A stretch of DNA of 64,000 bases, taken from Salipiger mucosus DSM 16094 (GTDB lineage: Bacteria; Pseudomonadota; Alphaproteobacteria; Rhodobacterales; Rhodobacteraceae). Shown piece after piece: positions 28,648-36,113 of this stretch (position 1 is the stretch's first letter; every line of letters starts with the position of its first letter). A model generated the notes under the pieces. It was not told the DNA's origin. It made no database searches and was given only the letters and a program-made list of their open reading frames with translations. The stretch lies in the NCBI RefSeq assembly GCF_000442255.1, contig NZ_KE557273.1:57153-121152 (forward strand). The letters run 5' to 3'. Position numbers and translations under genes: made by a program.

Positions 28648-28676
28648 GCGCCCCGGGTCCTCGGGGCGCTTTTTTT
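28648..28676 (+). terminator. Intrinsic terminator of the LysR gene
   Basis: GCGCCCCG (28648-28655), loop GGTCCT, CGGGGCGC (28662-28669), then seven T. Confidence 0.9.
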
Positions 28677-28684
28677 GCGCCGGG

Positions 28685-28985
28685 TGCCTCGGTGGCAGGC
28701 GGGTTTCCGTTTTCGAACGGCACTGGAAGGGCGGGAGGTTGCCGAGACTGCACAAGATGCTGGCAAAATGTATTTCGACGGCCTAATGTCGAAAAAAGCC
28801 TCGGCAACCGAAGTCGCCAAGGCTGAACCATTATCAAATACTAAGGCAACTCCACCACTCACGGATACAGTGCCTTGGGGACGGTACCACGGAGATTCTT
28901 GGAGGCCAAGAAATTATCATTGTGATAATGCGCTCCGTGGGACCGCTTCCGGCGGCACGTTGACGCAGAGGGCCTCGACGCCGCC
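28685..28985. other. Gene-free stretch with nested inverted repeats (candidate structured RNA or cruciform site)
   Basis: About 390 bases lie between the LysR and winged-helix genes, with lower G+C than the rest. No convincing coding frame is seen. Perfect or near-perfect inverted repeats follow one another. CCGTT-TTCG-AACGG lies at 28707-28720. GGTTGCCGAG (28737-28746) pairs with CTCGGCAACC (28800-28809), enclosing TTTCGAC/GTCGAAA (28773-28794). CCAAGGC (28817) pairs with GCCTTGG (28872). The clearest unit is a three-way junction at 28883-28944. In it, GGTACCACGGAG pairs with CTCCGTGGGACC and encloses two adjacent 7-3-7 hairpins: TTCTTGG/CCAAGAA (28896-28912) and ATTATCA/TGATAAT (28913-28929). 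GGCGGC/GCCGCC closes at 28951-28985. Confidence 0.6.
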
Positions 28986-29009
28986 GTGGGCAGACTGGAA
29001 TACTCCTTC

Positions 29010-29327
29010 ATGGACAAGCTCAATTCGATTTTCGAACTCCGCGAGATGCTCCGGCAACTCGAGCGCGACGTGGGATTCGAGGACCTCACGCGGGTCGAGC
29101 GGGATGTCCTGCTCGCGGCGCACAGTCTTTGCGAGAAGCCGGGCGACGTGATCCGGTCCGAGCAGATTCGCGGGCATGCGCTGCTGCAATACGTGGCGCA
29201 GGCCACGCTCTACCGTGCGATTCGCAGGCTGCTGAGCGCAGGGCTGCTGGAGCGCGCCGGCGACAGCAAGGCGCGCGCCTACGTCGTGCGCAGCGATCTT
29301 GTCGGCGTTGACCTGTCGGACCGGTAA
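29010..29327 (+). CDS. Small winged-helix DNA-binding protein (MarR-like)
   Basis: A 105-residue protein with one winged-helix domain. LTRVERDVLLAAHSL (helix 1-2), SEQIRGHALLQYVAQATLYRAIRRLLSAGLLERAG (recognition helix, about residues 52-86) and a wing with KARAYVVRSD. An N-terminal helical segment (MDKLNSIFELREMLRQLERD) could dimerise. I know of no named family. ATG 29010 is preferred over GTG 28986; neither has a strong ribosome-binding site. It lies directly downstream of the inverted-repeat stretch and upstream of an unknown membrane protein, so it may regulate the latter or itself. Confidence 0.7.
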   Translation: MDKLNSIFELREMLRQLERDVGFEDLTRVERDVLLAAHSLCEKPGDVIRSEQIRGHALLQYVAQATLYRAIRRLLSAGLLERAGDSKARAYVVRSDLVGVDLSDR

Positions 29328-29399
29328 CGTGACATCGTCGCGCGCGGCCGGGGCCGCGGACCGACCGGCGCCACGCCCGGAACACCCGGACTTGTCCAA

Positions 29400-29996
29400 G
29401 TGAACTATTTCAGGACCATCATCATCGTCGCGGCCGCCTACGTGCTGGCCCACGGTTTGACGGCGGTGCTCATCACGCCGCTGCAATCGCGCGTCCTGCC
29501 CGAGATCACCACCTTCGCGAGCCTGCTCTACCTGCCGCACGGGGTCAGGGTGCTGGCGGTCTGGCTGGCGGGGCCGCGGGCCTTTGTGCCGCTCTACATC
29601 GGCGGGACGCTGTCGGAGGTGCTGTTCACCGCACACGACCCCGGACATCCCGGGGCGCTGGTGCTGGCGGTCTCGATCGGGGTTGGCGCGCTCTGCGCCG
29701 TGGTGGCCTTCGAGGCCATGAAATACATCGGGCAGGATCTCTACGCGGGCCGGCACTTTCGCGTGCACTGGACGCGGCTGCTGCTGGTGGGCGTGATCGC
29801 CTCGCTGATCAACTCGGTGGGCCAGTCGATCGTCTTCTCCGGTCAGATCCTGACCGGGCATTTCTCCGCGGTGCTGACGTTCTACGCCGTCGGGGACGTG
29901 ATCGGGCTGGTCATCACGACCCTGGCCCTGATGCTGGTGTTCCGCTGGTTTCGCCTCTCCGGCGCGCGGAACGAGGCGCCGGACCGCCGGAAGTGA
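29400..29996 (+). CDS. Polytopic membrane protein of unknown function
   Basis: A 198-residue protein with five to six hydrophobic segments (about residues 5-25, 38-58, 62-75, 83-105, 126-150, 158-182). The layout recalls MASE1-like sensor membrane modules (YLPHGVRVLAVWLAGPRAFVPLYIGG), but no signalling domain follows, so it would be a stand-alone membrane module. The start is GTG 29400 without a clear ribosome-binding site. It follows the winged-helix gene by 72 bases and precedes the sodium channel gene by 86. Function unknown. Confidence 0.65.
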   Translation: MNYFRTIIIVAAAYVLAHGLTAVLITPLQSRVLPEITTFASLLYLPHGVRVLAVWLAGPRAFVPLYIGGTLSEVLFTAHDPGHPGALVLAVSIGVGALCAVVAFEAMKYIGQDLYAGRHFRVHWTRLLLVGVIASLINSVGQSIVFSGQILTGHFSAVLTFYAVGDVIGLVITTLALMLVFRWFRLSGARNEAPDRRK

Positions 29997-30082
29997 CCTG
30001 CCCGCGGCCCGTGGCGCCGCGCACCCCTTGAAGACCTCTCCCGGCGACCACATAGAAAGCGAAAGAGCAGACCGGAGATCCC

Positions 30083-30856
30083 ATGTCCTTTCGCCAGCGC
30101 CTCGGCCGCGTCGTCGATCACCCCACGACCCGATACACCATCATGGGCGTGATCCTGTTCAACGCCGCGATCCTCGGGCTCGAGACCTCGGACCGCGCGA
30201 TGGCGGTCGCGGGCCCGCTGATCGTGGCGCTCGATACCATCTGCCTCGCCATCTTCGTGGCCGAGATCGGCGCCAAGCTGATCGCACGCGGGCCGGGGTT
30301 CTTCCGCTCGGGGTGGAACATCTTCGACTTCGTCATCGTCGGCATCGCGCTGGTCCCGGCGGGGCAGGGGCTGTCGGTGCTGCGGGCCTTGCGCATCCTG
30401 CGACTGCTGCGCGTGATCTCGGTCGCGCCGACGCTGCGCCGGGTCGTCGAGGGCTTCGTGTCGGCGCTGCCGGGCATGGCCTCGGTCTTCCTGCTGATGG
30501 GGGTGATCTTCTACATCTCGTCGGTGATCGCGACGAAGCTCTACTCGGACAGCTTCCCCGAATGGTTCGGCACGCTGGGCGCCTCGGCCTATTCGCTGTT
30601 CCAGATCATGACGCTGGAAAGCTGGTCCATGGGCATCGTCCGCCCGGTGATGGAGCAGCACCCCGAGGCCTGGCTCTTCTTCGTGCCCTTCATCCTCGTC
30701 ACCACCTTCGCGGTGGTGAACCTCGTCGTGGGCCTCATCGTGAACTCGATGCAGGACGCCCACGCGGAGGAAAGCAACGCCGCGACCGAGGACTACCGCG
30801 TCGAGGTCATGCGCAAGCTCGAGGCGATCGAGGCGCGGCTCGACAAGCGGGAGTGA
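30083..30856 (+). CDS. Voltage-gated sodium channel, NaChBac (BacNav) family
   Basis: A 257-residue one-repeat channel subunit with six membrane segments that should assemble as a tetramer. S4 carries four arginines at three-residue spacing (R101, R104, R107, R110). The selectivity filter is TLESWSMGI at 177-185, with Glu179 expected to coordinate sodium; this filter matches the one I recall for NavAb and roseobacter channels. The S6 end is followed by a neck and a short coiled coil (about 235-255). BacNav channels support motility, chemotaxis or pH homeostasis. A 27-base tandem duplication spans the stop codon. Confidence 0.93.
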   Translation: MSFRQRLGRVVDHPTTRYTIMGVILFNAAILGLETSDRAMAVAGPLIVALDTICLAIFVAEIGAKLIARGPGFFRSGWNIFDFVIVGIALVPAGQGLSVLRALRILRLLRVISVAPTLRRVVEGFVSALPGMASVFLLMGVIFYISSVIATKLYSDSFPEWFGTLGASAYSLFQIMTLESWSMGIVRPVMEQHPEAWLFFVPFILVTTFAVVNLVVGLIVNSMQDAHAEESNAATEDYRVEVMRKLEAIEARLDKRE

Positions 30857-30900
30857 TTGCCGCGGAGCGGCGGGCGGGAGTGATTGCCCCGGCGCGGCGG
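30847..30900. repeat. 27-base tandem duplication across the channel stop codon
   Basis: Units 30847-30873 and 30874-30900 match at 25 of 27 positions. The unit begins GCGGGAGTGATTGCC and includes the last codons and TGA of the channel gene, so the second copy is a vestigial repeat of the gene end. Confidence 0.85.
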
Positions 30901-30919
30901 GCCGGGTAGACCGGCCGCC

Positions 30920-31279
30920 ATGCGCATTCTCGAGAACGTCATCAGCGACCGCGGCTCGAAATACGCGGTCTCGGGCGCGCCCTGCCATTCCGAGGCCGAG
31001 GCCAAGGTGCTGCTCAAGGAACTGGTGCGGCGCAAGAAGTTCGCCAAGGCCACGCACAACACCTGGGGCCTGCTGACCGCCGACGGCCCGGTCAAGAACG
31101 ACGACGGCGAATCCGGCGCGGGCATGGTGATCCTGCGGATGCTGGAGCGCGAGGGGCTGACCGACCACCTGATCGTGGTCACGCGCTGGTTCGGCGGCAA
31201 GCACCTGGGCGGCGACCGCTTTCGCCACGTGCAGGAAGCGGTGCGCATCTACCTCGATGACATCGGGCACGGCGGCTGA
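30920..31279 (+). CDS. YigZ/IMPACT-type N-terminal domain protein
   Basis: A 119-residue protein matching only the N-terminal (UPF0029) domain of YigZ/IMPACT proteins: KSEF-like start, PCHSEAEAKVLLKEL, THNTWGLL, NDDGESGAGMVILRMLE and VVTRWFGGKHLGGDRF. E. coli YigZ has about 200 residues with a second C-terminal domain, which is absent here. Its biochemical role is uncertain; eukaryotic IMPACT modulates Gcn2. ATG 30920 gives MRILENVISDRGSKYAV, the family start. It converges with the OmpA-like gene. Confidence 0.8.
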   Translation: MRILENVISDRGSKYAVSGAPCHSEAEAKVLLKELVRRKKFAKATHNTWGLLTADGPVKNDDGESGAGMVILRMLEREGLTDHLIVVTRWFGGKHLGGDRFRHVQEAVRIYLDDIGHGG

Positions 31280-31289
31280 GCCGCGCGGC

Positions 31290-32180
31290 TCACTCGCCGT
31301 CGATCAGAACGGCCTCGACGCGCCGGTTGGCCTCGCGGCCCTCCTCGGTGAGGTTCGTGGCCTCGGGCGCGAGATATCCCACGCCCTCGGCGTCGATCTG
31401 CCCGTCGGGCACGCCGCGCTCGCGCAGGTAGGCGACCGCCGCCGCCGCCCGCTCGCGCGAGAGCGCGCGGTTGGCCTCGAGCGAGCCCACCGCGTCGGTG
31501 TGCCCCACGAAGACGATGCGTCGCTCCGGGTTGGCCCCGAGGTAGTCGGCCAGCGCGTCGAGCGAGCCGATGGCGTCCTCGGCCAGGGCAGCGGAGCCGG
31601 AGGAGAAGGTCAGATCGGTCAGCACCACGTGCCCCTCCGCCTCGAGTCTGCGCGCGAGGTCGCCCGTGGGCGGGGATTCGACCGGAGGCGCGTCGGCCTC
31701 GACCTCCGCCTCCTCGGCCTCGGTGCCACCGGCGCGGATCACCTGCACATGGCCCGCCGTCTCGCTGCGGCTGACCAGCAGCGAGATATAGGCGCCGTCC
31801 GGTCCCTGTGCCGAGAGGAAGCGGTAGTCGGTCAGGTCGACGTACATCTCGGGGGCCTGCATGACCTCGGTTCCGAAGCGGAAGTCGAAGCCCCCGCAGG
31901 CCTGGTCGGCGCAGTCGAGCAGCACCTCCCAGCCGGCCTCGGTCACCTGCTCGCGAAGGGGGCCAAGGATCTGCAGCGGCGTGAGCCCGGTGGCCTCGAT
32001 CCGCCAGGCCTGCCGCAGGATGCGCCCCTCGACCGCGCGGGTCGGGATACCGGCATCCACGCGCCAGGGGCCGGTCGGCATCGCGTAGCTGTCCGGGTCG
32101 GTCACCGACTCGGCTGTCAGTCGCGCGCCCTCGGGCAGCGACAGGTCGAGCGCCGGCAGCGGCGTCGCCCAGAGCAGCAC
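31290..32180 (-). CDS. OmpA-family (peptidoglycan-binding) exported protein, start uncertain
   Basis: A ~296-residue protein. An N-terminal beta-rich region (about 10-150) is followed by an acidic linker and an OmpA C-terminal domain at about 180-296, with FSSGSAALAEDAI, GHTDAVGSLEANRALSRERA and EGVGYLAPEATN. That domain binds peptidoglycan. The only start codon in this frame (GTG 32180) cuts into the signal peptide: the codons before it read RRARRAPLLV, a good n-region, but have no start codon. An ATG overlapping the previous stop (32229) is in another frame. A one-base indel upstream is likely; see findings. Confidence 0.8.
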   Translation of the reverse strand: MLLWATPLPALDLSLPEGARLTAESVTDPDSYAMPTGPWRVDAGIPTRAVEGRILRQAWRIEATGLTPLQILGPLREQVTEAGWEVLLDCADQACGGFDFRFGTEVMQAPEMYVDLTDYRFLSAQGPDGAYISLLVSRSETAGHVQVIRAGGTEAEEAEVEADAPPVESPPTGDLARRLEAEGHVVLTDLTFSSGSAALAEDAIGSLDALADYLGANPERRIVFVGHTDAVGSLEANRALSRERAAAAVAYLRERGVPDGQIDAEGVGYLAPEATNLTEEGREANRRVEAVLIDGE

Positions 32181-32225
32181 GACAAGAAGCGGCGCGCGCC
32201 TAGCGCGCCTGCCGCGTGGTAGTCG

Positions 32226-32774
32226 TCATTCGGCCGCATGTCGGTGGCCGAGGCCACGCGGTTGGTCATGTTGAAGAATCCCGCCACGTTGGCGGATGTC
32301 CCAGGACTGTCGCGGTCGGAAAAGCCCGGCCTCGCGCAGTGCCTCGCGGTCGGCCTCGACCACGGTGGCGCTGGCCTTGGTCACCTTCTCGGCAAAGGCC
32401 AGCATGGCGTGCTGCCGCGCGTCGAGGTCGGCCACGCGCCAGTTCATCACCAGCATCTCGCCCAGCTTCGGGTCGCCCGAGAGCTGCCGCACGGCGGCGC
32501 CGTGCGCGGTCAGGCAGTAGAAGCACTTGTTCACCGACGAGACGACCACGGCGATCATCTCGCGCTCGAGCTTGGTCAGGCCCGAGTCGGCCAGCATCAG
32601 TTCGTTGTAGAGTGCGGTGAAGGCGTTGAGCTTGTCGATGTCGAAGGCATGCGCCTTCAGCACGTTGGGCACGATGCCAAGCTTGTCCTGGCAGATGTCG
32701 AAGTATTTCTGCGTCTCGGGCGGCAGGGGATCCACCATCGGCAGATCCAGCGCGGTGGGCAGCTCTTTGGTCAT
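32226..32774 (-). CDS. AhpD-like peroxidase-related enzyme, 3' end frameshifted
   Basis: The first ~145 residues are a normal carboxymuconolactone decarboxylase/AhpD-type protein (TKELPTALDLPMVDPLP). The redox motif CFYC lies in VNKCFYCLTAHGAA and is followed by FAEKVT. After EADREALREAG the frame degrades to unrelated residues and ends at 32226. In a neighbouring frame 32293-32213 reads NVAGFFNMTNRVASATDM and RPNDDYHA, the usual end of this family, so several single-base insertions separate the halves (natural stop near 32200). The gene belongs to an operon with GNAT and CinA-like genes; its start is 1 base past the GNAT stop. Confidence 0.8.
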   Translation of the reverse strand: MTKELPTALDLPMVDPLPPETQKYFDICQDKLGIVPNVLKAHAFDIDKLNAFTALYNELMLADSGLTKLEREMIAVVVSSVNKCFYCLTAHGAAVRQLSGDPKLGEMLVMNWRVADLDARQHAMLAFAEKVTKASATVVEADREALREAGLFRPRQSWDIRQRGGILQHDQPRGLGHRHAAE

Positions 32775-32775
32775 G

Positions 32776-33501
32776 TCACGTCTCGCTCCTCCTGCGGTAG
32801 TGATACCGCCCGGCGCGCGAAAACCCAAGCGACCGGTAGAGCCCCATTGCCGCCGCGTTGTCCGTCAGGCAGAGCACCGACATCCAGTGCGCGCCCTGCG
32901 TTTCGGCCCAGACGGCGGCCTGGCGCATCATCCACTTGCCGAGGCCCCGCCCGCGGCAGGGCGCCACGATCTCCAGCGCGTGGACCATGGCGATCTCGCC
33001 GTCGACGGCGCAGAAGGCGGTGCCCGCGGCGCGGTCGGCGGTGCGTCCGAGGATGGTGGTCCGGGGCCCCTTGGGGCGTTCCATGATGCGCTGGCGGGCG
33101 GCGCCGATCCCGGCCTCCTCCCAGATCTCGCGCATCACCGCCAGCGGTTCGGACACGGCGAAGGCCGTGATCCGCGGGATCGGCTCCGTCACCAGCGGCG
33201 CCAGAGGGCTCAGCCAGAGCGTCACCGGGTCGATCACCTCGTAGCTGCGCCGTGCCAGCGCCGCGTCGAGGGCCTCGTCGCCCTCGCGGATCATGAAGAG
33301 CGGATCCTGCCCCAGCAGCGCCTGCGCCTGTTCGGCCGCCTGCAGGCCGTCGGGCGTCCAGTCGCCCTCGGCGGTGGTGCAGGAGACGCGCTTGCCGCCG
33401 CCCGCGCCCTCGCGCAGCCGCCAGGGACCGGCCCGCAGGCTGCGCGCGGCTGGCCAGGTGGCATCGACGGCCTCGAGCAGCCGGGGCAGCTCCGGGGTCA
33501 T
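32776..33501 (-). CDS. GNAT-family N-acetyltransferase
   Basis: A 241-residue protein with a GNAT domain in the C-terminal half. Motif A, which binds acetyl-CoA pyrophosphate, is CRGRGLGKWMMRQAA, and motif B ends in NAAAMGLYRSLGF. The N-terminal ~100 residues look like a degenerate second GNAT fold. The acceptor is unknown. It sits between the CinA-like gene (ATGA overlap at 33498-33501) and the AhpD-like gene, so the three are one transcription unit. Confidence 0.85.
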   Translation of the reverse strand: MTPELPRLLEAVDATWPAARSLRAGPWRLREGAGGGKRVSCTTAEGDWTPDGLQAAEQAQALLGQDPLFMIREGDEALDAALARRSYEVIDPVTLWLSPLAPLVTEPIPRITAFAVSEPLAVMREIWEEAGIGAARQRIMERPKGPRTTILGRTADRAAGTAFCAVDGEIAMVHALEIVAPCRGRGLGKWMMRQAAVWAETQGAHWMSVLCLTDNAAAMGLYRSLGFSRAGRYHYRRRSET

Positions 33502-34220
33502 TTCCCGAAAATGGCGCAGAGCCGGGTCATCGCGGCGTCCACCTGTGCGCCGTCGGCGCCCCGGATCACGATGTTGGCGCCGTAGATCCCGTCGCGCTGG
33601 AACGGGTAGGAGCCGATCGAGAGCGCCGGAAAGGCCTCTGCCAACTCGCCCAGCGGTCCGGCGATCTCGCCCTCGCCGCGCTCCACCCGCAGGCTCTGCG
33701 AGAGCAGCGGCGCGCCGCCGGTGAGCGTGGGGATGACGCTGGCCACCATGGCCTCGAAGACCGTGGGCACGCCGGCCATGACGTGCACGTTTCCGATACG
33801 GAAGCCCGGCGCGGCCGAGACCGGGTTCTCGATCAGCGTGGCGCCCTCGGGGATGCGCGCCATGCGCATGCGTGCGGCGTTGAACTCGCTCCCCTGCCGC
33901 TCGTAATGCGCGGCGAGGATGGCCCGCGCGTCGTCCCGCACGTCGATGCTCACGCCGAAGGCCTCGGCCACGGCGTCGGCGGTGATGTCGTCATGCGTCG
34001 GCCCGATGCCGCCCGAGGTGAAGACGTGGTCATAGGCCGCGCTCAGCGCCTTCAGCGCCGTCACGATGGCGGCGCGGTCGTCGGCCACGAGCCGCGCCTC
34101 GCACAGGTCGATGCCGTGCTTGGTCAGCTCATTGGCGAGGTGGTTCATGTTGCTGTCGCGGGTGCGCCCCGACAGGATCTCGTCACCGATGACGAGCATC
34201 GCGGCGGTGGGGTTCGACAT
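33498..34220 (-). CDS. CinA N-terminal/MoaB-like molybdopterin-binding domain protein
   Basis: A 240-residue protein with the MoCF/MoaB fold found as the N-terminal half of CinA. The start AAMLVIGDEILSGRTRDSN is followed by VFTSGGIGPTHDDIT and NPVSAAPGFRIGNVHVMAGVP. The C-terminal NMN deamidase domain of full CinA is missing. Such short forms are usually annotated as competence/damage-inducible protein A. The role may be in nicotinamide or nucleotide repair. It is the first gene of the minus-strand cluster and divergent from sfsA, 50 bases away. Confidence 0.88.
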   Translation of the reverse strand: MSNPTAAMLVIGDEILSGRTRDSNMNHLANELTKHGIDLCEARLVADDRAAIVTALKALSAAYDHVFTSGGIGPTHDDITADAVAEAFGVSIDVRDDARAILAAHYERQGSEFNAARMRMARIPEGATLIENPVSAAPGFRIGNVHVMAGVPTVFEAMVASVIPTLTGGAPLLSQSLRVERGEGEIAGPLGELAEAFPALSIGSYPFQRDGIYGANIVIRGADGAQVDAAMTRLCAIFGK

Positions 34221-34270
34221 GGGGCGGCCTCTCCTTGTGCGGGCGTCTCGCCATGGTATAGGCGGCGCCC

Positions 34271-34996
34271 ATGCGCTTTCAAACCCCCCTGGTGCCGGCC
34301 GTGCTGCTGCGGCGCTACAAACGCTTCCTCGCCGACGCGCGCCTCGAAAACGGGCGCGAGGTGACCGCGCATGTCGCCAACCCGGGCAGCATGCTGGGCC
34401 TGAAGGACCCCGGCCTGCGCATCTGGCTCGAGCCCAACGACGACCCGAAGCGCAAGCTCAAGTTCGCCTGGCGGCTGGTCGAGCACGAGGACGGTGCCTT
34501 CACCGGCGTCGACACCGGCGTGCCCAACCGCATGCTGCGCGCGGCGCTCGAGGCCGGGCAGGTGGCGGGGCTCGAAGGCTACGCGGCGGTCCGGCCCGAG
34601 GTGAGATACGGCGAGAAGAGCCGCATCGACTTCCTGCTCGAGAGCGAGGGGCGCCCCGATGCCTACGTCGAGGTCAAGTCCGTGACCCTCTCGCGCCGGC
34701 CCGGGCTGGCGGAGTTTCCCGACAGCGTGACGGCCCGCGGCGCAAAGCACCTCGCCGAGCTTTCCGCAATGGCCCGGGCCGGCCACCGCGCGGTGATGCT
34801 CTACCTCGTGCAGCGCACCGACTGCGCCGAGGTGACGCTTGCCGCCGACCTTGACCCGGCCTATGCCGCGGCCTTCGCCGCCGCGCGCGAGGCGGGCGTG
34901 GAGGTGCTGGCCTTCGACTGCGCGATCTCCCCGGAGGGTGTGGGCCTCGGCGGCGCGCTCCCCTTCACGGACACGCAGCGGGCTTCTTCTGGCTGA
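34271..34996 (+). CDS. sfsA: SfsA family DNA/RNA-binding nuclease
   Basis: A 241-residue SfsA protein. The OB-like N-terminal half has FLADARLENGREVTAHVANPGSM (residues 18-40, split here) and the PD-(D/E)XK-like core has SRIDFLLE and YVEVKSVTLSR. Further blocks are FPDSVTARGAKHLAEL and LVQRTDC. SfsA was named for maltose regulation in E. coli; nuclease activity has been reported for it. The last codons overlap an inverted copy of intergenic repeat family A. Confidence 0.94.
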   Translation: MRFQTPLVPAVLLRRYKRFLADARLENGREVTAHVANPGSMLGLKDPGLRIWLEPNDDPKRKLKFAWRLVEHEDGAFTGVDTGVPNRMLRAALEAGQVAGLEGYAAVRPEVRYGEKSRIDFLLESEGRPDAYVEVKSVTLSRRPGLAEFPDSVTARGAKHLAELSAMARAGHRAVMLYLVQRTDCAEVTLAADLDPAYAAAFAAAREAGVEVLAFDCAISPEGVGLGGALPFTDTQRASSG

Positions 34997-35076
34997 AAAT
35001 ATCCCGGAGGAGCCGCGGCCCTGCCGCGGCGCGGGGGCAGAGCCCCCGTCAGGCCGCGAAGCGGCCTCACCCCCCG
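34982..35076 (-). repeat. Intergenic repeat family A, copy 6 (hairpins plus tail), overlapping the sfsA stop
   Basis: On the minus strand GC hairpins (GGGGGCTCTGCCCCC type) at 35030-35050 are followed by CCGGGATATTTTCAGCCAGA and AGAAG (tail about 34982-35007). The tail contains the sfsA stop codon. Same GGGATATTT variant as the copy at 19314. It lies between convergent sfsA and mscS and may end mscS transcription. Confidence 0.7.
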
Positions 35077-35088
35077 AGATGGAAAAGC

Positions 35089-35958
35089 TCAGCCCGCGTC
35101 GCGCGCGTCGCTTTCCACGTGCAGCGTCCGCGTGGGAAAGGGGATCGGCACACCCTTGGCGTCCAGCGCCTCCTTCACGGCGCGCTTCATGTCCGCCTGG
35201 TACTGGAAGTAATCGTCGGCATCGACCCAGACCCGCGCCAGGAAATCGACCGAGCTGTCGTTCAGCCCGTTGACCTGGAAGAAGGGCTCGGGATCGGACT
35301 TCGAGCGCGGGTCGGCCATGATCGTCTCGCGGATCACCGTCTCGGCCTCCTTGAGGTTGGCGCCGTAGCCCACGCCGAAGGTCCATTCCGCCCGCCGCGT
35401 GGGGTAGACCGAGTAGTTCTCGATCACGTTGCCCCAGACCTCGCTGTTGGGCACGATGACCTGCACGTTGCTGAGGCTGGCAAGCTCGGTGGTGTTGAGC
35501 GTGATGTCCTTGACGGTGCCCATCTCGCCCGCGACCTCGATGAAATCGCCCAGCTTGATCGGGCGGAAGATGATGATCATCACGCCCGCCGCCACGTTCG
35601 ACAGCGTGCCCTGCAGCGCGAGCCCGATGGCGAGACCGGCGGCACCCAGCGCGGCGATGATCGAGGTCGTCTCGACGCCGAAGGTGTTGAGCACGAAGAG
35701 CGTGGCGAACACCAGCACGGTGTAGCGCGCGATGTTGCCGAGGAAGGTGAAGAGCGTGTCGTCCAGCCGCCGGTTGCCCTTGGCGATGCCGACGATGCGC
35801 CGCTTGATCCATCCGGCGATGATGAAGCCCACGATCAGGATCAGCAGGCCCGCCACCACGTTGCCCAGCACCTGCGCGAGGAATTCCAGTGTCAGGATGT
35901 CGGACAGCGAGGTGCCCTGGTAGATGTCCATGTTCAGCAAGTCGTTCAGCGTATCCAT
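35089..35958 (-). CDS. mscS: Small-conductance mechanosensitive channel MscS
   Basis: A 289-residue MscS. Three membrane helices are predicted (about 26-48, 70-88, 96-120). The pore-lining TM3 shows AALGAAGLAIGLALQGTLSNVAAGVMI, the Gly/Ala pattern of the gate (residues 98-124). The cytoplasmic beta domain has FRPIKLGDFIEVAGEMGTV and the vestibule IVPNSEVWGNVI. It releases solutes on hypo-osmotic shock. The length matches E. coli MscS (286). It is monocistronic, divergent from map. Confidence 0.93.
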   Translation of the reverse strand: MDTLNDLLNMDIYQGTSLSDILTLEFLAQVLGNVVAGLLILIVGFIIAGWIKRRIVGIAKGNRRLDDTLFTFLGNIARYTVLVFATLFVLNTFGVETTSIIAALGAAGLAIGLALQGTLSNVAAGVMIIIFRPIKLGDFIEVAGEMGTVKDITLNTTELASLSNVQVIVPNSEVWGNVIENYSVYPTRRAEWTFGVGYGANLKEAETVIRETIMADPRSKSDPEPFFQVNGLNDSSVDFLARVWVDADDYFQYQADMKRAVKEALDAKGVPIPFPTRTLHVESDARDAG

Positions 35959-36113
35959 TGTCCCTCGGCTCTTGTCGTGTCCTGTCCTGGCGCCACCCCG
36001 GCGCCACCTTGAGCAACGCCGCGGCGGGCGCGGGCGTTCCCGGGGAACCCTCTGGCATTGGCGGGCCGGAGCGACTAGATAGGAAACGATTACGCGCGAA
36101 GGAGCTCTCGGGT

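Noticed and set aside
28913..28929. A Fur box
   Set aside because: The arms are ATTATCA then TGATAAT, the reverse order of the Fur consensus, and Rhodobacteraceae mostly use RirA/Irr for iron.
28768..28960. A two-piece tmRNA, suggested by TTTCGACGG near 28773
   Set aside because: No tag-peptide frame of the ANDN...ALAA type, no tRNA-like acceptor ends and no CCA-proximal T-arm could be found.
28768..29000. A short protein gene starting at ATG 28768 in the inverted-repeat stretch
   Set aside because: The residues are not conserved-looking, there is no ribosome-binding site, and the frame runs on through the next gene out of register.
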